This document shows positions 48,025 through 56,110 of a stretch of 64,000 nucleotides of DNA, piece by piece. The notes below the pieces were generated by a model, which was given only the letters and a program-made list of their open reading frames with translations, had not been told where the DNA came from and did no database searches. Source of the DNA: Tahibacter sp042701255 (GTDB lineage: Bacteria > Pseudomonadota > Gammaproteobacteria > Xanthomonadales > Rhodanobacteraceae). The stretch's first letter is position 1, and each line of letters begins with the position of its first letter. The stretch spans positions 4,092,001 through 4,156,000 of the forward strand of contig NZ_CP170554.1 in NCBI RefSeq assembly GCF_042701255.1, read 5' to 3'. The translations under genes and the position numbers were made by a program.

Positions 48025-48933
48025 ATGAGCACCGAGCCTGCCGAGCAACTCGCGCCCAGCGAGGGCCAAGGCATTTTCACGCCCGTACCGCAGCAGCAGG
48101 AAATGCCGCTGGCGATCGTGAAAGGCCAGCCTGTGCTGCAGATGCCGCAGGATCTGTACATCCCGCCGGATGCGCTGGAAGTCATCCTCGAAGCCTTCGA
48201 AGGCCCGCTGGACCTGCTGCTCTACCTGATCCGCCGGCAGAACCTCGACATCCTCGACATCCCGGTCGCCGAAATCACGCGCCAGTACGTCGACTACATC
48301 GAGCTGATGCACAACCTCAAGCTCGAGCTGGCCGCCGAATACCTGGTCATGGCCGCGATCCTGGCCGAGATCAAATCGCGCCTGCTGCTGCCGCGGCCGC
48401 CCGATGCGGAAGGCATCGAGGAAGACCCGCGCGCCGAACTCGTGCGCCGGCTGCAGGAATACGAGCGCTTCAAGAAGGCCGCCGCCGACATCGAAGCGAT
48501 GCCGCGGCTGGAACGCGACATCTCGCTGGCCTCGGCCTTCGTGCCCGACCGCAGCGTGGTGCGCCTGCCGCCGCCGGTGGAGCTCAAGGAACTGCTGCTC
48601 GCGCTCAAGGACGTGCTGCGCCGCGCCGATCTGACCGGCCACCACGCGATCCAGCGCGAAGCGCTGTCGGTGCGTCACCGCATGAGCGACGTGCTCGGCC
48701 GTCTCGGCGACGGCGAGTTCCACAGCTTCGAAAGCCTGTTCAATCCGGAGGAAGGCCGCCGCGGCATCGTCGTGACCTTCCTCGCGATGCTGGAGCTGGC
48801 CAAAGAAATCCTGATCGAGATCGTGCAGAACGACGTGCCCGGTCCGATCTACATCAAGGCGCTGATCGTCGACGGCGAACGTCCCGGCCCGGACGGCGAC
48901 GAGATGCCGGTCGACGCAACGGAATACTCCTGA
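48025..48933 (+). CDS. scpA: Segregation and condensation protein A
   Basis: 302 residues. The kleisin subunit bridging the SMC dimer and ScpB for chromosome compaction. The N-terminal domain has EAFEGPLDLLLYLIRRQNLD, ILDIPVAEITRQYVDYIE and AAEYLVMAAILAEIKSRLLL; the C-terminal winged helix has SLFNPEEGRRGIVVTFLAML. An unconserved N-terminal stretch of about 45 residues precedes the domain. Its stop TGA overlaps the scpB start by one base. Confidence 0.96.
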   Translation: MSTEPAEQLAPSEGQGIFTPVPQQQEMPLAIVKGQPVLQMPQDLYIPPDALEVILEAFEGPLDLLLYLIRRQNLDILDIPVAEITRQYVDYIELMHNLKLELAAEYLVMAAILAEIKSRLLLPRPPDAEGIEEDPRAELVRRLQEYERFKKAAADIEAMPRLERDISLASAFVPDRSVVRLPPPVELKELLLALKDVLRRADLTGHHAIQREALSVRHRMSDVLGRLGDGEFHSFESLFNPEEGRRGIVVTFLAMLELAKEILIEIVQNDVPGPIYIKALIVDGERPGPDGDEMPVDATEYS

Positions 48934-50054
48934 TGGACCAGCACCAGCTCAAACGCGTGATCGAGGCCATATTGCTCGCGGCGGCGCAGCCGCTGTCGCT
49001 GGCCCAGCTCGCCGCGCTGTTCACCGAAGAGGAAGCCGTCGAGAACGAGCAGCTGCTCGCGGCGCTGCAGTCCCTGGCCGAGGACTGCGCCGAGCGCGGC
49101 ATCGAGCTCAAGGAAGTCGCCTCGGGCTACCGCTACCAGATCCGCGAGGACGTGCACGGCTGGGTCACGCGCCTGTGGACCGAGCGCCAGACCAAGTATT
49201 CGCGCGCGCTGCTCGAAACCCTGGCCCTGATCGCCTACCGCCAGCCGATCACGCGCGCCGAGATCGAACAGATCCGCGGCGTGACCGTGTCCTCGTCGAT
49301 CATCAAGACCCTGGAAGAGCGCGAATGGGTGCGGGTCGTCGGCTATCGCGACGTGCCGGGCCGGCCGGCCCTGTTCGGTACCTCACGCAACTTCCTCGAC
49401 TACTTCAATCTCAAGTCGCTGGACGAACTGCCGCCGCTGGCCGAGATCCGCGACCTCGACGAATACGATCCGCAGCTCGATCTCGCGCCAGTCATTCCGC
49501 CGTCGCTGGAACTGCCGCCCGAGGACGACGACGAAGCCGCCGCGGGTGAAACGCCGGCCGAGGCAACCGACGCGCAGGAACCGGCCGCGAACGATACCGA
49601 CGCGCACGCGCCGTCCGACGCGGCCGATGCGCAGGAACCGGCGCCGCACGAAGGCGATACGCACGCCCTGCCCCACGCCGCCGAGGCTCTGGCCGAAGCG
49701 GACACCGATACCGACAGCAATGCCGAGGCTGTTCCGGCCGCTGACGATGCGTCCGCGATCACTGCGGCCACCACGCCGGCGCGGACCGACGACACGGCCG
49801 TCCCGGCCGACGATTTCGCCGTCGGCGCCGATGAAGGCGAAGAGATCCGCGGCGAAGAAGACCTGACCGAAGCCGCCGATCTCGACGACGCCGAAGCGGA
49901 AGCCGACGACGGCAGCGACGACTACGCCGCCGAGTCCGACGAACGCTGGTCCGACGCCGGCGATTTCACCGATACCGATTCCCACCCGGACGACGACGAC
50001 GTCGATCCGAACGACACCACGACGTCCGACGACGTCCCGGAGCACACTGCATGA
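48933..50054 (+). CDS. scpB: Segregation and condensation protein B with long acidic tail
   Basis: 373 residues. Residues 1-175 are the tandem winged-helix ScpB core (VIEAILLAAAQPLSLAQLAA, RALLETLALIAYRQPITRAE, EWVRVVGYRDVPGRPALFGT). About 180 residues follow (from about 195) that are rich in Asp, Glu, Ala and Thr, with a repeated DAQEP motif and an end with many DDD runs. Typical ScpB is 180-280 residues, so this tail is unusually long and strongly acidic. The stop overlaps the rluB ATG (ATGA, 50051-50054). Confidence 0.95.
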   Translation: MDQHQLKRVIEAILLAAAQPLSLAQLAALFTEEEAVENEQLLAALQSLAEDCAERGIELKEVASGYRYQIREDVHGWVTRLWTERQTKYSRALLETLALIAYRQPITRAEIEQIRGVTVSSSIIKTLEEREWVRVVGYRDVPGRPALFGTSRNFLDYFNLKSLDELPPLAEIRDLDEYDPQLDLAPVIPPSLELPPEDDDEAAAGETPAEATDAQEPAANDTDAHAPSDAADAQEPAPHEGDTHALPHAAEALAEADTDTDSNAEAVPAADDASAITAATTPARTDDTAVPADDFAVGADEGEEIRGEEDLTEAADLDDAEAEADDGSDDYAAESDERWSDAGDFTDTDSHPDDDDVDPNDTTTSDDVPEHTA

Positions 50055-51778
50055 CCGCTGCACCCCGCCGCACCCTCACCCTCAAACGCCCGCAGAACGA
50101 CGAAGCAGCGCCAGCGATCGAGGAACGCCTGCACAAGGTCCTGGCCAATGCGGGCCTCGGCTCGCGCCGCCTGCTGGAGCAGCGCATCCAGAACGGCGAG
50201 ATCTCGGTCAACGGCACGCCGGCGACGATCGGCGTCAGCGTCAAGAGCGGCGATCGCGTCGAAATCGACGGCAAGCTGTTCGTCGTGATCCGCGACGACG
50301 CCGAGCAGGCGCAGGTGCTGGTCTATCACAAGCCCGAAGGCGTCGTGACGACGCGCGAAGATCCCGAAGGCCGCGCAACCGTGTTCGAACAGCTGCCGCG
50401 CCTCAAGGGCCAGCGCTGGATCGCGGTCGGCCGTCTCGACATCAACACGACCGGTCTGCTGCTGCTGACCACCGACGGCAATCTCGCCAACGCGCTGATG
50501 CATCCGTCCAGCGAGATCGAACGCGAATACATCTGCCGCGTGCACGGCGAAGTGCCCGACGAGGTGCTCGAACGCCTGAAGGCCGGCATCGAGCTCGACG
50601 ACGGCCCGGCGCATTTCGACGACATCGGCGTGATCAGCCGCAGCGGCAGCCATTCCTGGTTCCGCGTCGTGATCCGCGAAGGCCGCAACCGCGAGGTGCG
50701 CCGTCTCTGGGATGCCGCGGGCTTCCTCGTCAGCCGCCTCAAGCGCGTGCGCTACGGCAACGTGGAGCTGCCGCGGCCGCTCAAGCGCGGCCATTCGCAG
50801 GAGCTCGACGCCGAAGACACGAAGGCGCTGCGCGAACTCTGCGGCGCGACGCAGAGCGAACCGACCCTGACCCTGCAGCCGGTCATCCATCAGCGCCGCG
50901 CGAGCCAGAGCGCGGTCACCGAATACCGGCCGGCGCCGCGCGGCAGCGCGCAGCAGGCCTGGACCGGCGCCGACCGCGCCGAGGCACGCGAGCTGACCCG
51001 TTTCGACCGCATCCGCGACGACGGCCCGGCCCGTCCCGGCCGCCCGCGCGGCCCCAAGCGCTTCGGTCCGGGCGGCGGCGGCGGTGGCGCCGGCCGCGGC
51101 AACTCGCAGGGCCGTGGCCAGCGCGTCGTCGACGGCAACACCGACAAGCCGCAGCAGCAGCGTCGCCGCCGCGCGGCGCCGGGTCAGGAAGTCGTGATGC
51201 CGCGCACCTGGTCGGCCGGTGACGAATTCGGCCGCGGCGCGAACCGCGGCAGCGGCAGTGGCCGTCCGGCCGGTGGCCGCGGCGGTCCGCGCGGTGGCGC
51301 TGGTGGCGGCGGCGGCGAAGGACGCGCCTGGAGCAACGACAATCGCGGCAACCAGGGCAACCGCGGTGCGCGCGACGATGATGCGCGCGGCAACCGCAGC
51401 TCCGCGCCGTACGGCCATCCGGCCGGCGCGAGCTACGGCAACCGCGCCGAACCCAACGGCAACCGCGTCGGCTATGGCGAACGCAGCGAGCGTGGCGGCA
51501 ATCGCGGTGGTTACAACGAACGCGGCTCTTCGCCGTACGGCGAGCGCCCCGCGCGCGGCCCCGGCGGCGAGCGTCCGGCGCGAGGCCCCGGCGGCGCTCG
51601 CCCCGGCGGCAGCCGTCCGGGCCCCGGCGGCAGCCGTCCGGGCGGCGGCGGCAACCGTCCCGGTGGCGGTGGCAATCGCCCGGGCGGCAGTCGCCCGGCC
51701 GGCGGCGGCGGGCGTCCGCCGGGTGGCGGCGGCAACCGCGGCAATCGCGGCGGCGGTCCGCGCGGCGGCAATCGCTGA
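50051..51778 (+). CDS. rluB: 23S rRNA pseudouridine synthase RluB with Gly/Arg-rich tail
   Basis: 575 residues. Residues 20-75 form an S4-type RNA-binding domain (ERLHKVLANAGLGSRRLLEQ), and the catalytic domain has Asp130 in VGRLDINTTGLLLL. RluB makes pseudouridine 2605 in 23S rRNA. The tail from about residue 300 to the end is a Gly/Arg/Asn-rich low-complexity region with many RGG, GNRG and RPGG units. Homologues often have a shorter basic tail, so this is an unusual expansion. It is last in scpA-scpB-rluB. Confidence 0.95.
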   Translation: MTAAPRRTLTLKRPQNDEAAPAIEERLHKVLANAGLGSRRLLEQRIQNGEISVNGTPATIGVSVKSGDRVEIDGKLFVVIRDDAEQAQVLVYHKPEGVVTTREDPEGRATVFEQLPRLKGQRWIAVGRLDINTTGLLLLTTDGNLANALMHPSSEIEREYICRVHGEVPDEVLERLKAGIELDDGPAHFDDIGVISRSGSHSWFRVVIREGRNREVRRLWDAAGFLVSRLKRVRYGNVELPRPLKRGHSQELDAEDTKALRELCGATQSEPTLTLQPVIHQRRASQSAVTEYRPAPRGSAQQAWTGADRAEARELTRFDRIRDDGPARPGRPRGPKRFGPGGGGGGAGRGNSQGRGQRVVDGNTDKPQQQRRRRAAPGQEVVMPRTWSAGDEFGRGANRGSGSGRPAGGRGGPRGGAGGGGGEGRAWSNDNRGNQGNRGARDDDARGNRSSAPYGHPAGASYGNRAEPNGNRVGYGERSERGGNRGGYNERGSSPYGERPARGPGGERPARGPGGARPGGSRPGPGGSRPGGGGNRPGGGGNRPGGSRPAGGGGRPPGGGGNRGNRGGGPRGGNR

Positions 51779-51853
51779 ACCATACAACGGCCGGTCGTGA
51801 GCCTCGCTCCGACCGGCCCGCCGCGGAAACGACGATCCGCCGCTAGCGGCGGC

Positions 51854-52267
51854 TCAGGAGCGCGGCAAACATCGGCAGAAGGTCGGATACTGATCCGCCG
51901 GGCTCAACGACCAGGAGCCATACCACTGCTTGTACCAGAGGCACAGCGCCGTCGAACCGTAGTCGTCGAAGGAAAACCGGAACGACTCGATGCGTTTTTC
52001 CCCGTCCCGGATCGACACCAGATGCTTGCCCTGCGCAGGAATGTCGCCGATCCACGTCGGCGGCTGCCGGCCGAACGGAACGCCGGTCCAGGCATCGCCA
52101 TCGATCCGGACCGCGAATTTCTCCGAATAATGGCCTCGCTGCAGGCCGTCGTCCTCGACCGTAGCGATGCAGATCGAGCCGGTTGCCGCGGAGGTGTCGC
52201 GCGCAACGGCCACGGAACCAAGCCCCAGGACGGCGGCGACAGCGATGGGGAAAGTGCGCTGCAACAT
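51854..52267 (-). CDS. Small exported protein of unknown function
   Basis: 137 residues with a signal peptide (RTFPIAVAAVLGLGSVAVA). The mature part has GSICIATVEDDGLQRGHYSE, KFAVRIDGDAWTGVPFG, KHLVSIRDGEKRIESFRFSF and LCLWYKQWYGSW, ending in a Cys pair (FCRCLPRS). It is beta-rich and probably periplasmic. ATG 52267 has AGGAG, though 13 nt upstream. No family recognised. It lies after the CsgG-like gene beyond a terminator, so it is likely transcribed on its own. Confidence 0.68.
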   Translation of the reverse strand: MLQRTFPIAVAAVLGLGSVAVARDTSAATGSICIATVEDDGLQRGHYSEKFAVRIDGDAWTGVPFGRQPPTWIGDIPAQGKHLVSIRDGEKRIESFRFSFDDYGSTALCLWYKQWYGSWSLSPADQYPTFCRCLPRS

Positions 52268-52378
52268 GCGATGGCTTGCTCCTGCCGATCTGAAGCGGCC
52301 ACTTGCCGCGGCTTCACGACATGATGCGGCAAAAGCGACAGGTCGCTGCACGAGGACGGCTCCGCAGGCGACCGCGCA

Positions 52379-52409
52379 AAAAAAAACCCCGCCGACGGCG
52401 GGGTTTTTC
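52379..52409. terminator. Rho-independent terminator after CsgG-like gene
   Basis: AAAAACCCCGCC pairs with GGCGGGGTTTTT around GAC. Both flanks have A/T runs. It follows the CsgG-like gene on the minus strand by about 21 nt. Confidence 0.88.
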
Positions 52410-52429
52410 GTTGCGGCAGTGGATCCGCC

Positions 52430-53143
52430 TCAGTCGAGCTTGAGCGACTTCTTCGTGCGCTCGCGGCGGCCGGATTCCTTGGCGCGGTATTCGTCTTCGC
52501 AGCTGTTGCGCTCGACCATCACACAGTCGAGGTATTCGCTGATTTCCACGAGCGCAGCGCGGATCGCCTTGCCGGCCGGAGTGTTCTTCTCCGACGCCAG
52601 CGCGCCGCCGAAACCGCCGCGGAACACGCCGACCGAGACGCCGCCGCCCGAAGCGCGGCCTTCGATCGTGCGCGAGAACTCGATGTCGCCGGTGGACGTG
52701 TTGACCACGCGCACGTCGACGGCGAGGTAGGCGTCGCTCTTCTTGCCGCCGAGCGAAATGCCCTTGAAGCTGATGCCGCCGCCGGTCGACTGCGTGTTTT
52801 CCTCGTACGCGGTCACGGTGCCCATGACGAGATAGTCGGCGCCGGTGACCTTGCCCATCTTGGCGCCGGTGCCCGAACGCACGCGGCCCGATGCGGCCAG
52901 ATTCTGTTCCTCGAGCACCTTGTCGAGCTTCGCGCGCTCGACGATCGTGAAGTTGCCGCTCGATCCCAGCTCGTTGGAGAGCATGCCCGAGAGCTCCCAG
53001 CCCACGCCGCCGCCCCACCAGCCGGCACCCGACTCGTTCTTGAACTCGGCCACGCCGATGGCGATCTTGCCGGCCGCCAGCACCGGGCTAGCCGCGAACG
53101 CCCCGGCAAACGCCAGCGCCACACCCAGAACCCACTGTTTCAT
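52430..53143 (-). CDS. CsgG/HfaB family lipoprotein-like exported protein
   Basis: 237 residues with a signal peptide (MKQWVLGVALAFAGAFAA to VLAAG). It has the CsgG-type pattern: IAIGVAEFKNESGAGWWGGG, WELSGMLSNELGSSGNFTIV, ERAKLDKVLEEQNLAASGR, YLVMGTVTAYEENT and YLAVDVRVVNTSTGDIEFSR. CsgG forms the curli secretion pore; HfaB secretes holdfast anchor. There is no lipobox Cys here and no csgABEF nearby, so function is uncertain. GAGGAGCAGGG precedes the ATG. The C-terminal 20 residues are Arg/Lys-rich. Confidence 0.85.
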   Translation of the reverse strand: MKQWVLGVALAFAGAFAASPVLAAGKIAIGVAEFKNESGAGWWGGGVGWELSGMLSNELGSSGNFTIVERAKLDKVLEEQNLAASGRVRSGTGAKMGKVTGADYLVMGTVTAYEENTQSTGGGISFKGISLGGKKSDAYLAVDVRVVNTSTGDIEFSRTIEGRASGGGVSVGVFRGGFGGALASEKNTPAGKAIRAALVEISEYLDCVMVERNSCEDEYRAKESGRRERTKKSLKLD

Positions 53144-53630
53144 TTCCCTGCTCCTCGAATCATGCGGAAAAGTACGGCTGCCCCCCTGCCGACCTGCGGC
53201 GCCGGTCTCTGGGACCGGGCTCCGCGCAAGCAGGTGAATCGTCCACTGGACGAGCGGCGCCATTCTAGCGACGCCGCCCCAGCCCTCGCCAGCGACCTGC
53301 GGCCGGGACGACAAGCCTGAACGCGGCGGGGCGGCGAACCCGAACACCGGCGGCCGTCCCGAAGCTGGTATACGCAAAAGCAGGCCGAAAGACGTCACGC
53401 CGCCGGCATCCGCAGCGGCGGTCGTGCGCCGGCGCCGCAGCCGCACCGGCCGCCCCGCATACGAAATATTTCTATACTTTTACCGACGGCGCGAATCCGG
53501 CCAGGCGGCGGAACTTTCGCGGCGAGGCACGGTCCCCGCTGACGTTAACCAGCCCGCAACCTGGCGTTAACCGGATCTCCACGGCGCATCCGTATGCTCT
53601 GCGCTCCGCTCCACCAGAGGGACATGAACT
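53144..53630. other. Intergenic region with paired GTTAACC direct repeats
   Basis: 487 bp between a minus-strand CsgG-like gene and a small plus-strand gene. It has an AT-rich patch near 53463-53480 with TATACT (53474-53479) that could be a promoter element, and two direct repeats of GTTAACC further down. No open frame with codon bias is seen on either strand. Confidence 0.5.
53544..53572 (+). repeat. Two GTTAACC direct repeats 22 bp apart
   Basis: CGTTAACCAG begins at 53543 and CGTTAACCGG at 53565, centres 22 bp apart, about two helical turns, so a dimeric regulator could bind both on the same DNA face. They lie about 60 bp before the ATG of the small gene at 53631. Function is not known. 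Confidence 0.35.
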
Positions 53631-53867
53631 ATGCGCACATTGCGCACTTTGGAAGCCCGCGTGCTCGGCTATGCGATCGAGCGCATCGACGAGCGCGACC
53701 ACCTCGGCACGGTTCGCGCAACCTGGTATGAAGTGCTCTGCCCGCAGCGCGGCAACGTGCTGGGCAGCGGCGAAACGCGCGCCGACGCCGAACGCATCGT
53801 GATCCGGCGCGAACTCGAACAGGCGCGCCGCGCCCTGCCGCTGAACGCCTCGGTCCGCGCCGCCTGA
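53631..53867 (+). CDS. Small conserved-looking protein, unknown
   Basis: 78 residues, MRTLRTLEARVLGYAIERID then RDHLGTVRATWYEVLCPQRG and SGETRADAERIVIRRELEQA. A GAGGG ribosome site lies about 10 nt before the ATG. It has no membrane segment and no family I recognise; the central part (VLGSGETRADAERIV) is a beta-alpha style. It is oriented with the downstream arsC-like and LysR genes (gap 119 bp). Coding status is plausible, not certain. Confidence 0.55.
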   Translation: MRTLRTLEARVLGYAIERIDERDHLGTVRATWYEVLCPQRGNVLGSGETRADAERIVIRRELEQARRALPLNASVRAA

Positions 53868-53986
53868 GGCGGCGCTCCGCCCCCACTCCCACCCCTCCCC
53901 CACCGCGGCGGCCCCCGGCCGTCGCGGCTTGCCGTCGGCGCGGCACAGCGGCACAGTGTCGCTTCTTTTTTCCTCGCGCCGCCCGC

Positions 53987-54337
53987 ATGACCGACTGCAC
54001 CGTCTACCACAACCCCGCGTGCTCCAAGTGCCGCACCCTGCTCGCCCTGCTGCAGGAACGCGGCATCGCGGCGCGCCTGGTCGACTATCGCCAGACGCCT
54101 CCCTCGGCGCAGGAATTGACCGAACTCGTAGGCCTGCTCGGCGATGCGGCGCCGCAGCTGCTGCGCCGCGACGAACCCGAATTCGCCGAACTGGGCTGGG
54201 GCGAACGCGAACCCGCCGCCGCCGACGTGGTCGACGCGCTGCTGTGCTTCCCGCAGCTCATGCAGCGTCCGCTCGTGGTCCACGGCGGACGTGCGCTGAT
54301 CGCGCGTCCGCCCGAACGCGCGCTGGACCTGTTCTGA
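53987..54337 (+). CDS. ArsC-like arsenate reductase/Spx-fold protein
   Basis: 116 residues of the glutaredoxin-linked ArsC family. CTVYHNPACSKCRTLLALLQ carries the catalytic Cys C12 with a second Cys at C15; LRRDEPEFAELG is the Arg-containing segment. E. coli ArsC has one catalytic Cys; the extra C15 is seen in some related YffB/Spx-like members. No other ars genes are near, so arsenate reduction is not certain. A LysR gene begins 7 bp downstream, suggesting an operon. Confidence 0.82.
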   Translation: MTDCTVYHNPACSKCRTLLALLQERGIAARLVDYRQTPPSAQELTELVGLLGDAAPQLLRRDEPEFAELGWGEREPAAADVVDALLCFPQLMQRPLVVHGGRALIARPPERALDLF

Positions 54338-54344
54338 GGCGCAC

Positions 54345-55256
54345 ATGGACAAGCTGCAGGCCATGCAATTGTTCGTGCGCGTCGTCGACTCGGGCAGCTA
54401 TACCGCGGCGGCCGACCAGATGGAGATCTCGCGCGCGCTCGCGAGCAAGCTCGTACAGGCGCTGGAAGACCAGCTCGGGGTGCGTCTGCTGCACCGGACC
54501 ACGCGCAAGCTCAGCCTGACCGAAGCCGGCGAGCGCTATTACCAGCGCGTCAGCGAGATCCTCGGCAGTCTCAACGAAGCCGAGGCGTTGGCGTCCGAGC
54601 TCCAGGCCGACCCGCGCGGCCGCCTGCGCGTCTCGGCGCCGATGTCCTTCGCGATCCATCATCTCGGCGCCGCGGTGGCGGAATTCCAGCAGCGTCATCC
54701 ACGCATAGAGCTCGAGCTGACCTTGAACGACCGGCAGGTCGATCTCGTCGAGGAAGGCTTCGACATGGCCGTGCGCATCGCCAAGCTGGCCGATTCCAGC
54801 CTCGTCGCGCGGCGCATCGCGCCGTGCCGCATGCTGCTCGTGGCGAGCCCCGACTATCTGCGCCGCGCCGGCGAGCCGCAGCATCCGCAGGATCTCGTCG
54901 CGCACAATTACCTGAGCTACACCCTCGCCGCACGCCGCGACGAGATCGTGCTCGTGAACGGCGCCGAGCGCGAGACCGTGAACCTCAACGGCAGCCTGCG
55001 CGTGAACAACGGCGACGTGATCGCCTCGGCCGCCGCGGCCGGGCTGGGCTTCTGCGTCTCGCCGAGCTTCCTGGTCTGGCAGCGCCTGCAGCGCGGCGAG
55101 CTCGTGGAGCTGCTGCCGCACTGGGAGATACCGGAAATCGCCGTGCACGCGGTCTATCCGGCCGGACGCACCCTGCCGGCCAAGACGCGCAGCTTCATCG
55201 ACTATCTCGTCGAACGTTTCGGACCGGAACCGTACTGGGACCAGGCGCCGCGCTGA
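54345..55256 (+). CDS. LysR family transcriptional regulator
   Basis: 303 residues. Helix-turn-helix at residues 5-62 (MQLFVRVVDSGSYTAAADQM, SRALASKLVQALEDQLGVRL), then the effector-binding domain (RLRVSAPMSFAIHHLGAAVA, DLVEEGFDMAVRIAKLADSS). It belongs to the AaeR/DhcR-like branch of LysR proteins that often regulate oxidoreductase or aromatic genes. It lies close behind the ArsC-like gene and is convergent with the omega-amidase gene. Its target is not evident. Confidence 0.93.
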   Translation: MDKLQAMQLFVRVVDSGSYTAAADQMEISRALASKLVQALEDQLGVRLLHRTTRKLSLTEAGERYYQRVSEILGSLNEAEALASELQADPRGRLRVSAPMSFAIHHLGAAVAEFQQRHPRIELELTLNDRQVDLVEEGFDMAVRIAKLADSSLVARRIAPCRMLLVASPDYLRRAGEPQHPQDLVAHNYLSYTLAARRDEIVLVNGAERETVNLNGSLRVNNGDVIASAAAAGLGFCVSPSFLVWQRLQRGELVELLPHWEIPEIAVHAVYPAGRTLPAKTRSFIDYLVERFGPEPYWDQAPR

Positions 55257-55267
55257 AGCGCGGCGCC
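55244..55267 (+). terminator. Hairpin across the LysR stop codon
   Basis: A perfect 10-bp stem (GGCGCCGCGC with GCGCGGCGCC) and TGAA loop include the LysR stop codon, between convergent genes. No T-run follows, so it is a candidate terminator or mRNA end stabiliser only. Confidence 0.4.
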
Positions 55268-55276
55268 TGCGACGGA

Positions 55277-56090
55277 TCAGACGTCGAGCTCGAACGCGTC
55301 GGCGTCCATCCAGGCCGGGAAGCGTTCGCGATGGGCGGCCAGCGCGGCCGGATCCAGGGTGACCGTCACGACGACCTCGGTCGCGCCGAGTTCGACCAGC
55401 GGCTGGCCGAGGAAATCCAGCACCGCGCTGTCGCCGGCATAGTGCAGGCCGTTGCCGTCGGTGCCGACGCGGTTCACGCCGACGCAGTAGCTCAGGTTCT
55501 CGATCCGCGCGCGCGCGCAGCAGCGTCTGCCAGGCGTAGCGCCGCGCACTGGGCCAGTTCGCGACGAACAGCACGAGGTCGTAGTCGAAGCGCGCGGCCA
55601 CGCTCTTGTCGTAGCGGTTGCGTATCCAGACCGGGAAGCGCAGGTCGTAGCAGACCAGCGGACAGATGCGCCAGCCGTTGAGCTCCACGATCAGGCGCTG
55701 CTCGCCGGCCGCGTAGCGTTCGTGCTCGCGCGCCATGCGGAACAGATGACGCTTGTCGTAGATCGCGTAGCTGCCGTCGGGCCGCATCCACACGAGGCGG
55801 TTGACGCATTTCTCGCCGGCGCGCGTGACGAGGCTGCCGGTGACCACCGCGTCGACCTCGGCGGCGAGCGCCTGCAGCCAGCGCAGGTTCTCGCCGTCCA
55901 TGGTCTCGGCGTTGGCCAGGGTCTCGTTCGTGAAACCGCTCGTGAAGGTCTCGGGCAGCACGATCAGATCGGTGCTGCCGCGCAGGCGGCGCACGAGATC
56001 GCCGTAATAGCCGCGGTTGGCCGCGGCGTCGTGCCAGCGCGTGTCGCCCTGGACCAGGGAGACGCGCAGCGGTCGTGTCGGTTCGGACAT
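55277..56090 (-). pseudogene. yafV: Omega-amidase/nitrilase-family hydrolase, frame broken by 1-nt indel
   Basis: Matches YafV-type nitrilase omega-amidases, which hydrolyse alpha-keto-glutaramate and related omega-amides. The Glu-Lys-Cys triad is intact: E47 (LIVLPETFTSGF), K113 (YDKRHLFRMA) and C147 (LVCYDLRFPVW). The frame from ATG 56090 runs to YAWQTLLRARA, then shifts; the rest (IENLSYCVGVNRVGTDGNG to the stop at 55277) is in another frame. One extra base in the GC run at 55501-55520 explains this; corrected length is about 270 residues. It pairs with the aminotransferase upstream in the transcript. Sequencing error is likely. Confidence 0.88.
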
Positions 56091-56110
56091 GCGGAACGGG
56101 CTCCCGGATT

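Noticed and set aside
49922..51787. 621-codon minus-strand Ala-rich frame opposite rluB
   Set aside because: Reverse reading of the rluB repeat tail; low complexity only.
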